From positions 1,488,001-1,552,000 of the forward strand of contig OY970120.1 of the NCBI GenBank assembly GCA_963705885.1: a stretch of 64,000 nt of DNA, written 5' to 3'. Positions 54,095 through 64,000 of this stretch are shown piece after piece. The stretch's first letter is position 1, and every line of letters starts with the position of its first letter. Under the pieces are notes generated by a model. The model did not search any database, was not told where the DNA came from, and saw nothing but the letters and a program-made list of their open reading frames with translations. A program made the position numbers and the translations under genes. This DNA comes from MFD01275-c22 sp963705885 (GTDB lineage: Bacteria; Actinomycetota; Actinomycetes; JACCUZ01).

Positions 54095-54979
54095 ATGGCC
54101 ATCTGGCTCACGAAGGACAGCAAGGTCGTCGTCCAGGGGATGACCGGCTCCGAGGGCATGAAGCACACGCGCCGGATGCTCGCGTCCGGGACGCAGGTCG
54201 TCGGCGGGGTCAACCCGCGCAAGGCCGGCACGGCGGTCGACGTCGACGGCACCAGCCTCCCGGTGTTCGGCAGCGTCGGCGAGGCGATGAAGGAGACCGG
54301 TGCCGACGTCTCCGTCGTCTTCGTCCCGCCGGCGTTCACCAAGGACGCCGTGGTCGAGGCGGTCGACGCCCAGATCCCGCTGTGCGTCGTCATCACCGAG
54401 GGCATCCCGGTCCACGACACGGCTGCGTTCTTCCAGTACGCGCAGAACGCCGGCAGCACGCGCATCATCGGGCCGAACTGCCCGGGCCTGATCAGCCCCG
54501 GCCAGTCCAACGCCGGCATCATCCCGGCCGACATCACCAAGGCGGGCCGCATCGGGCTGGTGTCCAAGTCGGGCACGCTGACGTACCAGATGATGTACGA
54601 GCTGCGCGACATCGGCTTCTCGACCTGCGTCGGCATCGGCGGCGACCCGGTCATCGGCACGACCCACATCGACTGCCTGCAGGCGTTCCAGGACGACCCC
54701 GAGACCGACGCCATCGTGATGATCGGCGAGATCGGCGGCGACGCCGAGGAGCGCGCGGCGGCCTACGTCAAGGACCACGTCACCAAGCCGGTCGTCGGCT
54801 ACGTCGCCGGGTTCACGGCTCCCGAGGGCAAGACCATGGGTCACGCGGGTGCCATCGTGTCCGGCTCGTCGGGCACCGCTGCCGCCAAGCAGGAGGCGCT
54901 GGAGGCGGTCGGCGTCAAGGTCGGCAAGACCCCGTCCGAGACCGCCCGCCTCATGCGCGAGGTCATGACGACCGGCTGA
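54095..54979 (+). CDS. sucD: Succinyl-CoA synthetase alpha subunit
   Basis: 294 residues; binds CoA and carries the phosphohistidine. The CoA-binding Rossmann motif is VVVQGMTGSEGMKHTRRMLA, and GPNCPGLISPGQSNAGIIP follows. The phosphorylated His lies in GKTMGHAGAIVSGSSGTA. GGGACGGG upstream of the ATG could be the ribosome binding site. It is convergent with the membrane protein of the sigma-factor pair, 15 bp away. Confidence 0.97.
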   Translation: MAIWLTKDSKVVVQGMTGSEGMKHTRRMLASGTQVVGGVNPRKAGTAVDVDGTSLPVFGSVGEAMKETGADVSVVFVPPAFTKDAVVEAVDAQIPLCVVITEGIPVHDTAAFFQYAQNAGSTRIIGPNCPGLISPGQSNAGIIPADITKAGRIGLVSKSGTLTYQMMYELRDIGFSTCVGIGGDPVIGTTHIDCLQAFQDDPETDAIVMIGEIGGDAEERAAAYVKDHVTKPVVGYVAGFTAPEGKTMGHAGAIVSGSSGTAAAKQEALEAVGVKVGKTPSETARLMREVMTTG

Positions 54980-54994
54980 GGCGCCCGCCTGCGG

Positions 54995-55792
54995 TCAGCC
55001 GACGGCGCGGTCGAGCGCGAGCCGGAGCCGCTCGGGGGTCAGGACCCAGACCCAGTCGGACTCCTTCTTGCCGCCCGGGTTGCCCATCGACGTCCACTCG
55101 AGCACGGCCACGACGTTGGACTCGCGGGCGACGCCGAGCTCGTAGTAGCCGATGTCGGAGGCCACGGTCGGCCTGGTCTCCCGGGAGCCGCGCAGCCCGT
55201 CGACGGCCGCCACCGCCTCGGGCCCGCGGTCGGTGACCGTGGCCTCGGCCGGGTCACCCTTGTCGCACGTGGCGAAGGCCTCCCCGGCGCGCGTGACGAA
55301 CTCCTCGGCGGCCGCGGCCGACGCGAACTCCAACGCGTGCTGGTGCACGCTGGGCTCCCCGATGTCCGGCTCGAAGAGCACGGTCGACGTCTGCCTGGCG
55401 AGGGAGCCGAGCGCCGGTACGTCGATGCACTGCATGAGCTGGTACGACGGTGCCTCGCCGCTGTCCTGGAAGTCGCCGTAGGGACCGATGCCCGTCAGGT
55501 CCCCGTCCTGCAGGAACGGCGCCGCGGCAAGAGCCAGCGTCGGCTCCTGGCTGGTCGAGATCGTGGGGCCGTCGGTCGCCGGCGGGCCCTCGACGGCCCG
55601 GCGGTCGCCGGCGAGGTTGCCGGCCACCCCGACGGCCGCCGCGACGAACGCGACGGTGACGAAGGCCGAGGCAAGCACCTGGTTGCGGGTGCGGCGGTCG
55701 CCCTGACGGCGCACCGAGCCCGAGTCGGGCAGGGGGGTGCGGTCGACGTCGAGCTGCAGCGAGCGCAGCGTCTCCTCGATGCGGTCGGGCAT
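54995..55792 (-). CDS. Single-pass membrane protein downstream of an ECF sigma gene (putative anti-sigma)
   Basis: 265 residues from an ATG. A short cytoplasmic N-terminus (about 40 residues, RIEETLRSLQLDVDRTPLPD) precedes one membrane helix at about 40-60 (VLASAFVTVAFVAAAVGVAG). A large outside domain of about 200 residues follows, with a possible disulfide pair (Cys in LMQCIDVPAL and in FATCDKG). No ZAS zinc motif is seen. The start is 1 bp after the sigma factor's stop, so they are surely co-translated. An anti-sigma or signal-sensing role is inferred from topology and coupling. Confidence 0.72.
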   Translation of the reverse strand: MPDRIEETLRSLQLDVDRTPLPDSGSVRRQGDRRTRNQVLASAFVTVAFVAAAVGVAGNLAGDRRAVEGPPATDGPTISTSQEPTLALAAAPFLQDGDLTGIGPYGDFQDSGEAPSYQLMQCIDVPALGSLARQTSTVLFEPDIGEPSVHQHALEFASAAAAEEFVTRAGEAFATCDKGDPAEATVTDRGPEAVAAVDGLRGSRETRPTVASDIGYYELGVARESNVVAVLEWTSMGNPGGKKESDWVWVLTPERLRLALDRAVG

Positions 55793-55793
55793 G

Positions 55794-56294
55794 TCAGCTC
55801 ACCTCCGCGAGCGAGTTGTCGGCGAGCAGCTCGGCGAGGGCGGCCCGGCCGCGCGCCAGGCGCGCCTTGACCGTGCCCTCCGGGGAGCCCGTCTCGTGGG
55901 CGACCTCGGCGACCGACAGGCCGCTGAGGTGGTGCAGGACGATGGCGCGTCGTTGCGCCTCGGGGATCTTCTTCAGCGCCGCGACGAGCGCGACGTTGTC
56001 GATGCTCGGCTCGGGAGCGTGCTCGGGTGGCCCGTGGCGCAGCATCGCGGCCACGCCGTTCTTTGCCTTGCGCCACCGGCTGGCGGCGAGCCGCCAGGCG
56101 ACGGTGCGGATCCACGCCTCCGGGTCGTCGTACGTCGAGACGGTCGACCAGCGCTGCCAGGCCCGGGCGTACGCCTCCTGCACCAGCTCCTGCGCGTCGG
56201 CCAGGTTGCCGGTCATCGCGTACATCTGGTGCAGCACGCGCCGGTTGGTCCCGGTGTAGAAGGCGTCGAAGCCCTCGGCGTCCTTGCCCGCCAC
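55794..56294 (-). CDS. ECF RNA polymerase sigma factor (SigE-like family)
   Basis: 166 residues from a GTG after GGGAGGG at 5-nt spacing; earlier in-frame starts lack a ribosome site. Region 2 is at about 10-80 (AFYTGTNRRVLHQMYAMTGN, AQELVQEAYARAWQRWSTVS, DPEAWIRTVAWRLAASRWRK). Region 4 is at about 105-160 (LKKIPEAQRRAIVLHHLSGL, EVAHETGSPEGTVKARLARG). No sigma-specific promoter is recognised nearby. The membrane partner starts 1 bp downstream. Confidence 0.9.
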   Translation of the reverse strand: MAGKDAEGFDAFYTGTNRRVLHQMYAMTGNLADAQELVQEAYARAWQRWSTVSTYDDPEAWIRTVAWRLAASRWRKAKNGVAAMLRHGPPEHAPEPSIDNVALVAALKKIPEAQRRAIVLHHLSGLSVAEVAHETGSPEGTVKARLARGRAALAELLADNSLAEVS

Positions 56295-56464
56295 CGTGCC
56301 CTCCCGTCCCGCCGGTCGCTCGTCCCGGTCATCCGTGCCGGTCACCAGTGATGACCCGCCGACCGGCCTCCAGGTTGCACCCGATCGCGGGTTCCTGCGC
56401 GCGACACCCCGAGCCCGCCCGTGGTCCCCGGAAGCGCCCGGCGCAGCCGCGACCATGGGGGGCG

Positions 56465-57667
56465 ATGACCGATCTCGTCTCCCGCCCGCCGGGCCCGCGC
56501 GCGCCGCGGCGCCCGCCCGCCGGGCCGCCCGCCCGGCCGGTGACTGTCGCCGGCTCCCTCGCCGCCCTGCAGGCCGCCGGGCTCGGCGTGCTCGCGGTCA
56601 TGGTGCTGGTGCTCGTCGGCTGGGCGACGACCGCCGACACCGGGGCGAGCGCCACGACGGCGGTGCGGGGTGCGCTGCAGGTGTGGCTGGTGGGTCACCA
56701 CGCCCGGCTGTCCTTCCCCGGCGGGGAGCTCGGCCTCGTGCCGCTGGGCCTGACCGCCCTCCCGGTGGTGCTGATCTACTCCGCCACCCTGCGGGCCGGT
56801 CGCTCGGCGGAGGTCACCGGGCGGCGGGGCGTCATCGCCCTCGCCTCCGCCGTCACGGCGACCTACGCGGTCGTCACGACGGTGGTGGCCGTGCTCGCCC
56901 GCACCGCCGAGGTCCGGCCGCTCCCGCTGAGCGCGTTCGCCGGCGCGGCCGGGCTCGCCGCCCTGGCGGCGTCGGCTGGCTCCCTGCGGGCGACGGGGCG
57001 GTGGCACGTGCTGTGGGTCCGCGTCCCCCCGACGCTCCGCCTGGCCCTGCCGGCGGCCGGTGGTGCGCTCGGCGTCCTCGTGGCCGGTGGCGCCGTGGTC
57101 GCCGGGCTCGCGCTCGCCGTGCACCACGCCCGCACGGGGCAGCTCGTGGACGCGCTCGACCCCGGTGCCGGGGGGGTGCCGCTCCTGCTCCTCGGCACGC
57201 TGCTGTACGTCCCGACGGCCGCCGTCTGGGGCACGGCCTACGCGGTCGGACCCGGGTTCGCGGTCGGGCAGGGCACGTCGGTCACGCCGTTCGGCGCCGA
57301 CCTGGGGCCGGTGCCGGCCTTCCCGCTGCTCGGCGCCCTCCCGGAGGGCACCTCGCCCGGCGTCGGCCTGGGCGCCCTCCTCGTGCCGCTCGCTGCCGGG
57401 GCGCTCGCCGCGCTGCTGCTGCGCCGGGGGTCGCTCCCGCCCGGCGCGCCGCGCGTCGACGGGTGGCGCCCGGTCCTCGTCGCCACCGCGGTCACCGGCG
57501 CCGTCGTCGCGGCCGCGACCGCGGGCCTGGCGACACTGGTCGCGGGCCCGGCGGGGCCGGGCCGGCTGGCGGAGGTCGGGCCCGACTGGTGGGCCGTCGG
57601 CCCCGTGGCCGGTGCCGAGGTCGCCGCCGTGGCCGCGGCGGTCCTCCTGCTGCTCCGGCGACGCTGA
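56465..57667 (+). CDS. perM: PerM-family (DUF6350) polytopic membrane protein
   Basis: 400 residues from an ATG. After a proline/arginine-rich cytoplasmic start there are about eight to ten hydrophobic segments, for example ALQAAGLGVLAVMVLVLVGW and GALGVLVAGGAVVAGLALAV. The motif RLSFPGGELGLVPLGLTALP is typical of the family. The position directly before purN-purH matches mycobacterial Rv0955 (PerM), which supports cell division and persistence. There is no strong ribosome binding site before the ATG (GGGGGGCG only). Confidence 0.85.
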   Translation: MTDLVSRPPGPRAPRRPPAGPPARPVTVAGSLAALQAAGLGVLAVMVLVLVGWATTADTGASATTAVRGALQVWLVGHHARLSFPGGELGLVPLGLTALPVVLIYSATLRAGRSAEVTGRRGVIALASAVTATYAVVTTVVAVLARTAEVRPLPLSAFAGAAGLAALAASAGSLRATGRWHVLWVRVPPTLRLALPAAGGALGVLVAGGAVVAGLALAVHHARTGQLVDALDPGAGGVPLLLLGTLLYVPTAAVWGTAYAVGPGFAVGQGTSVTPFGADLGPVPAFPLLGALPEGTSPGVGLGALLVPLAAGALAALLLRRGSLPPGAPRVDGWRPVLVATAVTGAVVAAATAGLATLVAGPAGPGRLAEVGPDWWAVGPVAGAEVAAVAAAVLLLLRRR

Positions 57668-57676
57668 CCGCGTCGC

Positions 57677-57682
57677 TATCGT
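57677..57682 (+). promoter_or_regulatory. Candidate -10 box (TATCGT) for leaderless purN-purH
   Basis: TATCGT is 7 nt before the purN GTG, with no ribosome binding site between, the same geometry as at tsaB, the ATP-grasp gene and guaA. No good -35 is evident. A transcript from perM is also possible because the gap is only 22 bp. Confidence 0.45.
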
Positions 57683-57689
57683 CTCCCCG

Positions 57690-58303
57690 GTGACCGAGGC
57701 CGCTGCGCAGCCGAAGCGCCTGGTCGTGCTCGCCTCCGGGGCCGGGTCGACGCTGCAGGCGCTGCTCGACGCGGCGCGCGACCCGTCGTACGGCGCCGTG
57801 GTCGTCGCCGTCGGCACCGACCGCCCGGGCGTGCGTGCGCTCGACCGGGCGCAGGCGGCGGGGGTCGAGACCTTCGTCTCGCCGGTGGGCGACGACCGGG
57901 TCGCCTGGGACGCCGACCTCGCCGAGCGCGTGGCGGCATACGACCCCCACCTCGTCGTGTCGGCCGGCTTCCTCCGCCTGGCGGGCGAGGCCTTCCTCGC
58001 CCGCTTCGGCGGGAGGTACGTCAACAGCCACCCCGCCCTGCTGCCGGCGTTCCCCGGCATGCACGGCGCGCGGGACGCCCTGGCCTACGGCGTCAAGGTG
58101 ACCGGCGCCACGCTGTTCGTCGTGGACCGCGGCGTCGACACGGGCCCGATCGTTGCCCAGGCCGCGGTGCCCGTTCTCGACGACGACGACGAGGCGACGC
58201 TGCACGAGCGCATCAAGGTCGAGGAGCGCAGGCTGCTCGTCGACGTGGTCGGCCGGATGCTCCGCGAGGGGTTCACGGTCTCCGGCAGGAGGGTGACGGT
58301 CCC

Positions 58304-58307
<4 letters not shown>
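57690..58307 (+). CDS. purN: Phosphoribosylglycinamide formyltransferase
   Basis: 205 residues; uses 10-formyl-tetrahydrofolate to formylate GAR in purine synthesis. The start RLVVLASGAGSTLQALLDAA, the active-site Asn-His region YVNSHPALLPAFPG and the aspartate in FVVDRGVDTGPIVAQAAVPV are conserved. Its stop overlaps the purH GTG by 4 bp. folD downstream supplies the folate cofactor pool, so the genes form one functional set. Confidence 0.96.
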
Positions 58308-59899
<1,592 letters not shown>

Positions 59900-59972
59900 G
59901 CGGCGACTGCCCGCGCGCGGCACCCGGCGTGGCGGTCGTGGGGGCGGGGCCGGCGTGACAGACTCGCGCCCC

Positions 59973-60824
59973 GTGAGCGCGACGATCCTCGACGGCAAGG
60001 CCGCGGCGGCCGAGGTCCGCGCGGACCTGCGCGAGCGGGTCGCCCGGCTCACGGGGCGGGGGGTCGTGCCCGGGCTGGGCACCGTCCTCGTGGGCGACGA
60101 CCCGGGCAGCCGGTCGTACGTCGCCGGGAAGCACCGCGACTGCGCGGAGGTCGGCATCACCTCGATCCAGCGCGAGCTGCCCGCCGACGCCACCCAGGCC
60201 GACGTCGAGCGAGTGGTCGACGAGCTCAACGCCGACCCCTCGTGCACCGGGTACATCGTGCAGCTCCCCCTCCCCGCGGGACTCGACGCCAACGCCGCGC
60301 TGCACCGCATGGACCCGGCCAAGGACGCCGACGGGCTGCACCCGACCAACCTCGGGCGCCTCGTCCTGGGGGAGGCGGGGCCGCTGCCCTGCACACCGCG
60401 CGGCATCGTCGCGCTGCTGCGCCGCCACGACGTCCCGATCGCCGGTGCCGACGTGGTCGTCGTCGGTCGCGGGGTCACCGTGGGCCGGCCGCTGGGCCTG
60501 CTGCTGACCCGCCGCAGCGAGAACGCGACGGTGACGCTGTGCCACACCGGAACCCGGGACCTCGCGGGCCATCTCCGGCGCGCCGACGTGCTCGTCGCCG
60601 CGGCCGGGGTGCCCGGCCTGGTCACCGCCGACATGGTGCGACCGGGGGCGGCTGTCGTCGACGTGGGGATCACGCGCGGCCCGGACGGGCTGGTCGGGGA
60701 CGTGTCGCCCGACGTCCGGGAGGTCGCGGGCCATCTGGCGCCCGTCCCCGGCGGGGTGGGACCCATGACGCGGGCGATGCTGCTGCTGAACGTCGTCGAG
60801 AGCGCCGAACGGTCCTCGGCGTGA
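59973..60824 (+). CDS. folD: Methylenetetrahydrofolate dehydrogenase/cyclohydrolase
   Basis: 283 residues; interconverts methylene-, methenyl- and formyl-tetrahydrofolate. The substrate site YVAGKHRDCAEVGI contains the conserved lysine, GYIVQLPLPAGLDANAAL is the second signature, and VVVVGRGVTVGRPLGLLL binds NADP. The GTG at 59973 is preceded 8 nt upstream by CAGACT, a possible -10, so this too may be leaderless; a GTG at 59955 is an alternative start. Its TGA overlaps a GTG at 60821 that would be the natural start of the next gene. Confidence 0.95.
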   Translation: MSATILDGKAAAAEVRADLRERVARLTGRGVVPGLGTVLVGDDPGSRSYVAGKHRDCAEVGITSIQRELPADATQADVERVVDELNADPSCTGYIVQLPLPAGLDANAALHRMDPAKDADGLHPTNLGRLVLGEAGPLPCTPRGIVALLRRHDVPIAGADVVVVGRGVTVGRPLGLLLTRRSENATVTLCHTGTRDLAGHLRRADVLVAAAGVPGLVTADMVRPGAAVVDVGITRGPDGLVGDVSPDVREVAGHLAPVPGGVGPMTRAMLLLNVVESAERSSA

Positions 60825-60836
60825 CCGAAGGGCACC

Positions 60837-61145
60837 CTGCGTGCCGCCCCGGCCGACGACGACCGGCCGCCGATCCGCGGTGGATGGGTCGGCCGGCAGT
60901 GGCCGCTGCTCAGCGTCCTGGGCGGCGGGGTCGTCGGCATCGGTCTCGTCGCCACCGACCACTTCCGCAGCGGCTGCCTGCTGCTGGGCGTCTCGGTGCT
61001 GCTCGCCTCGCTCGCGCGACTGGTGCTGCCGGCGCGGCGCGTGGGGCTCCTCGTCGTGCGCAGCCGCGCGTTCGACGTCCTCGTGCTGACCACCATGGGC
61101 GTCGCACTGGTCGTCCTCGCGGTGATCGTCCCCCCGTCACGGTGA
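60837..61145 (+). CDS. DUF3017 membrane protein with no normal start codon (possible frameshift)
   Basis: The protein IRGGWVGRQWPLLSVLGGGV onward, with three hydrophobic segments and ending VVLAVIVPPSR, is a DUF3017 protein, which usually follows folD. Its frame runs directly from the folD stop and holds no ATG, GTG or TTG before the conserved part; the first near-start is a CTG at 60837. The expected GTGA-overlap start at 60821 (VTEGHP) lies one frame off. It would join the conserved sequence if a single base near 60839 were skipped. So either translation starts at CTG, or a 1-bp insertion or sequencing error has broken the start region. About 102 residues as given. Confidence 0.65.
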   Translation: MRAAPADDDRPPIRGGWVGRQWPLLSVLGGGVVGIGLVATDHFRSGCLLLGVSVLLASLARLVLPARRVGLLVVRSRAFDVLVLTTMGVALVVLAVIVPPSR

Positions 61146-61175
61146 CCCCGGGCTCGTCACGGGCCCGCCGGGGTG

Positions 61176-61204
61176 TTGAGATAGCCTCGACCGCTCGAGA
61201 ATGT
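61176..61204 (+). promoter_or_regulatory. Candidate mdh promoter (TTGAGA - 17 nt - GAATGT)
   Basis: TTGAGA at 61176-61181 and GAATGT at 61199-61204 with a 17-nt spacer. The leader to the mdh ATG is about 78 nt and includes the AAGGAG ribosome binding site. This fits the 143-bp gap after DUF3017; nothing else is seen in the gap. Confidence 0.5.
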
Positions 61205-61288
61205 CTTGATGACGAGAGACCTCGGGGGAGAAGCGCGGACGCGGCCACCCGCCCGGCCGTACGCCCCGTGACGACAAGGAGCGCTGCC

Positions 61289-62278
<990 letters not shown>

Positions 62279-62320
62279 GGCTCCCGACCGACTACCCCAT
62301 CCCCTTGCGAGGAGTGACCC

Positions 62321-63535
62321 GTGGCGAAGATCAAGGTTGAGAACCCGGTCGTCGAGCTCGACGGCGACGAGATGACACGCATCATCTGGTCGTTCATCAA
62401 GGACCGGCTGGTCCACCCGTACCTCGACGTCGACCTGAGGTACTTCGACCTCGGCATCGAGCACCGTGACGCCACCGACGACCAGGTGACGGTCGACGCG
62501 GCGAACGCCATCAAGGAGCACGGCGTCGGCGTCAAGTGCGCCACCATCACGCCCGACGAGGCGCGCGTCGAGGAGTTCGGCCTGAAGAAGATGTGGCTGT
62601 CGCCGAACGGCACGATCCGCAACATCCTCGGCGGGGTGATCTTCCGCGAGCCGATCGTCATCTCGAACATCCCCCGGCTGGTGCCGGGCTGGACCAAGCC
62701 GATCGTCATCGGCCGTCACGCGCACGGCGACCAGTACAAGGCGCAGAACTTCGTGGTGCCCGGTCCCGGCACGGTGACCATGACGTACACGCCCGACGGC
62801 GAGGGCGAGCCGATGGAGTTCGAGGTCGCCAAGTTCCACGGCGGCGGCGTCGCGATGGGCATGTACAACTACGACGACTCGATCCGCGACTTCGCCCGGG
62901 CGTCGTTCCGCTACGGCCTCGAACGCGGCTTCCCGGTCTACCTCTCGACGAAGAACACGATCCTCAAGGCGTACGACGGCCGGTTCAAGGACCTGTTCCA
63001 GGAGGTCTTCGAGGCGGAGTACGAGGAGCAGTTCGGCAAGGCCGGCATCACCTACGAGCACCGCCTCATCGACGACATGGTCGCCGCGGCGCTGAAGTGG
63101 GAGGGCGGCTACGTCTGGGCCTGCAAGAACTACGACGGTGACGTGCAGTCGGACACCGTGGCGCAGGGCTTCGGCTCGCTCGGGCTGATGACCTCGGTGC
63201 TCATGACGCCCGACGGCAAGGTCGAGGCCGAGGCGGCGCACGGCACGGTGACCCGCCACTTCCGGGAGCACCAGAAGGGCAACCCGACCTCCACCAACCC
63301 GATCGCGTCGATCTTCGCGTGGACGCGGGGGCTGGCTCACCGCGGCCGGCTGGACTCGACGCCCGCGGTCACGGAGTTCGCCGACAAGCTCGAGCAGGTG
63401 TGCATCGAGACCGTCGAGGCCGGCCAGATGACCAAGGACCTGGCGCTTCTCGTGTCCAAGGACCAGCCCTACCTCAACACCGAGGACTTCCTGGCCGCCC
63501 TCGACGAGAACCTGCAGAAGAAGATGGCCGGCTGA
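62321..63535 (+). CDS. icd: NADP-dependent isocitrate dehydrogenase
   Basis: 404 residues, homodimeric eukaryote-like class (type II). VVELDGDEMTRIIWSFIKDR begins the fold. Substrate serine and arginines lie in WLSPNGTIRNILGGVIFREP and VIGRHAHGDQYKAQ. The metal-binding Asp is in YEHRLIDDMVAAALKWEGG, and the NADP region is EAAHGTVTRHFREHQKG. GAGGAG precedes the GTG. It makes 2-oxoglutarate and NADPH; with mdh and sucCD it is one of several TCA genes in the window. Confidence 0.96.
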   Translation: MAKIKVENPVVELDGDEMTRIIWSFIKDRLVHPYLDVDLRYFDLGIEHRDATDDQVTVDAANAIKEHGVGVKCATITPDEARVEEFGLKKMWLSPNGTIRNILGGVIFREPIVISNIPRLVPGWTKPIVIGRHAHGDQYKAQNFVVPGPGTVTMTYTPDGEGEPMEFEVAKFHGGGVAMGMYNYDDSIRDFARASFRYGLERGFPVYLSTKNTILKAYDGRFKDLFQEVFEAEYEEQFGKAGITYEHRLIDDMVAAALKWEGGYVWACKNYDGDVQSDTVAQGFGSLGLMTSVLMTPDGKVEAEAAHGTVTRHFREHQKGNPTSTNPIASIFAWTRGLAHRGRLDSTPAVTEFADKLEQVCIETVEAGQMTKDLALLVSKDQPYLNTEDFLAALDENLQKKMAG

Positions 63536-63582
63536 CCCAGGCCGACGTGCGGACCCCGCGCGTCGGGTCCCACCCCGCGGTG

Positions 63583-63615
63583 CTCAGACCTGCACCGCCC
63601 GTGGAGCAGGTCTGA
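63583..63615 (+). repeat. Dispersed hairpin repeat, copy 3
   Basis: CTCAGACCTGC - 12 nt - GCAGGTCTGA, the same element as at 34068 and 34171, with two loop changes and one lost terminal pair. It lies 48 bp after icd, also just downstream of a highly expressed metabolic gene, and between it and the convergent galK. Confidence 0.88.
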
Positions 63616-63687
63616 AGGGGGTTGCCCGCCTCCCACAACCACCCGTGCATGATCACCGAGGGGGAGGGTGGTCGGGCGAGGGGGGGC

Positions 63688-64000
63688 TCAGGCGTCGCGG
63701 CGGGCGCCCGCCGACGGGGTCACCTCGGTCACCGACGGCTCGGCCCACCCGCGCGCTGCGAACGCCCGCGTCACCGCGTCCCTGACCGCGCGGACGCGTG
63801 ACTCGGGCGCGAGCACGACCGCCGACCCGCCGAAGCCGCCGCCGGTCATCCGTGCCCCGACCGCACCGGCGTCGGACGCCGCGGTCACGGCCACGTCGAG
63901 CTCGTCGCAGCTGACCTCGTAGTCGTCGCGCAGCGAGGCGTGCGAGGCCCCCATGAGAGCGCCCAGGGCGCCCCAGTCGCGGGAGCGCAGCGCGGCGACG
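63688..64000 (-). CDS. galK: Galactokinase, C-terminal part (partial at window edge)
   Basis: The frame is open to the window end, so only about 104 C-terminal residues are visible; the 5' part lies beyond 64000. GALMGASHASLRDDYEVSCD and the GHMP-kinase motif 3 in VGARMTGGGFGGSAVVLAP are clear signatures. The enzyme phosphorylates galactose at C1. It is convergent with icd, with a hairpin repeat between. Confidence 0.93.
   Translation of the reverse strand, partial: VAALRSRDWGALGALMGASHASLRDDYEVSCDELDVAVTAASDAGAVGARMTGGGFGGSAVVLAPESRVRAVRDAVTRAFAARGWAEPSVTEVTPSAGARRDA

Overview
The window is 64 kb of very GC-rich DNA. Genes are densely packed, GTG starts are common, and 4-bp GTGA or ATGA overlaps between neighbours are frequent. 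Gene content and order point to a chromosome segment of an actinobacterium. The runs alr-tsaE-tsaB-rimI-tsaD, groES-groEL1...bldM-sigD-rsdA-guaB2-guaB3...choD-like and sucC-sucD...perM-purN-purH-folD-DUF3017-mdh-icd match the order I know from Mycobacterium and Streptomyces. CDP-glycerol-type wall polymer genes and the lack of mycolate genes would suit a Nocardioidaceae-like lineage, but that placement is a guess. I see no rRNA, tRNA, insertion sequence, prophage or CRISPR array.

Layout. 1-7.3 kb: the 3' end of nnr, then alr, a hydrolase, a uracil-DNA glycosylase and the t6A tRNA-modification genes tsaE, tsaB and tsaD with rimI and an ATP-grasp ligase. 7.3-9.6 kb: a divergent THUMP-like methyltransferase and a GAF-GGDEF protein. 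9.6-11.9 kb: groES-groEL1 behind a promoter carrying two CIRCE operators. 11.9-19 kb: a CarH-like MerR regulator, a repeat-rich helical protein, a BldM-like response regulator, SigD, its anti-sigma factor RsdA with a frameshift inside a 27-bp tandem repeat, guaB and guaB3. 19-23.3 kb: glycerol catabolism (glpD, glpF, glpK). 23.3-28.7 kb: a RibD-like reductase, a small membrane protein, and an aldehyde dehydrogenase / GMC oxidoreductase / SDR operon. 28.8-32.3 kb: a heterodimeric ABC exporter whose two ATPase sites have degenerated in complementary ways. 32.4-34 kb: guaA, followed by a hairpin-repeat region.

34.3-43.7 kb is a cell-envelope island: an XRE regulator, two sulfotransferases, two glycosyltransferase/CDP-glycerol glycerophosphotransferase fusions and a secreted BNR-repeat protein. 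One polymerase and one sulfotransferase overlap by 4 bp, which suggests a sulfated teichoic-acid-like polymer. 44-50.5 kb: a single-domain response regulator, a PIG-L deacetylase, a secreted protein, pcrA, an M23 peptidase and a lipase. 50.5-64 kb: a B12-binding mutase subunit, an S15-type secreted hydrolase, sucCD, a sigma factor with a membrane partner, perM, purN, purH, folD, a DUF3017 gene without a normal start, mdh, icd and the 3' end of galK.

The most useful second looks are the RsdA repeat frameshift, the sulfotransferase-polymerase island, the one-site ABC exporter, the CarH-like regulator beside groEL, the three-copy hairpin repeat, and the recurrent leaderless promoters whose -10 box includes the upstream gene's stop codon.
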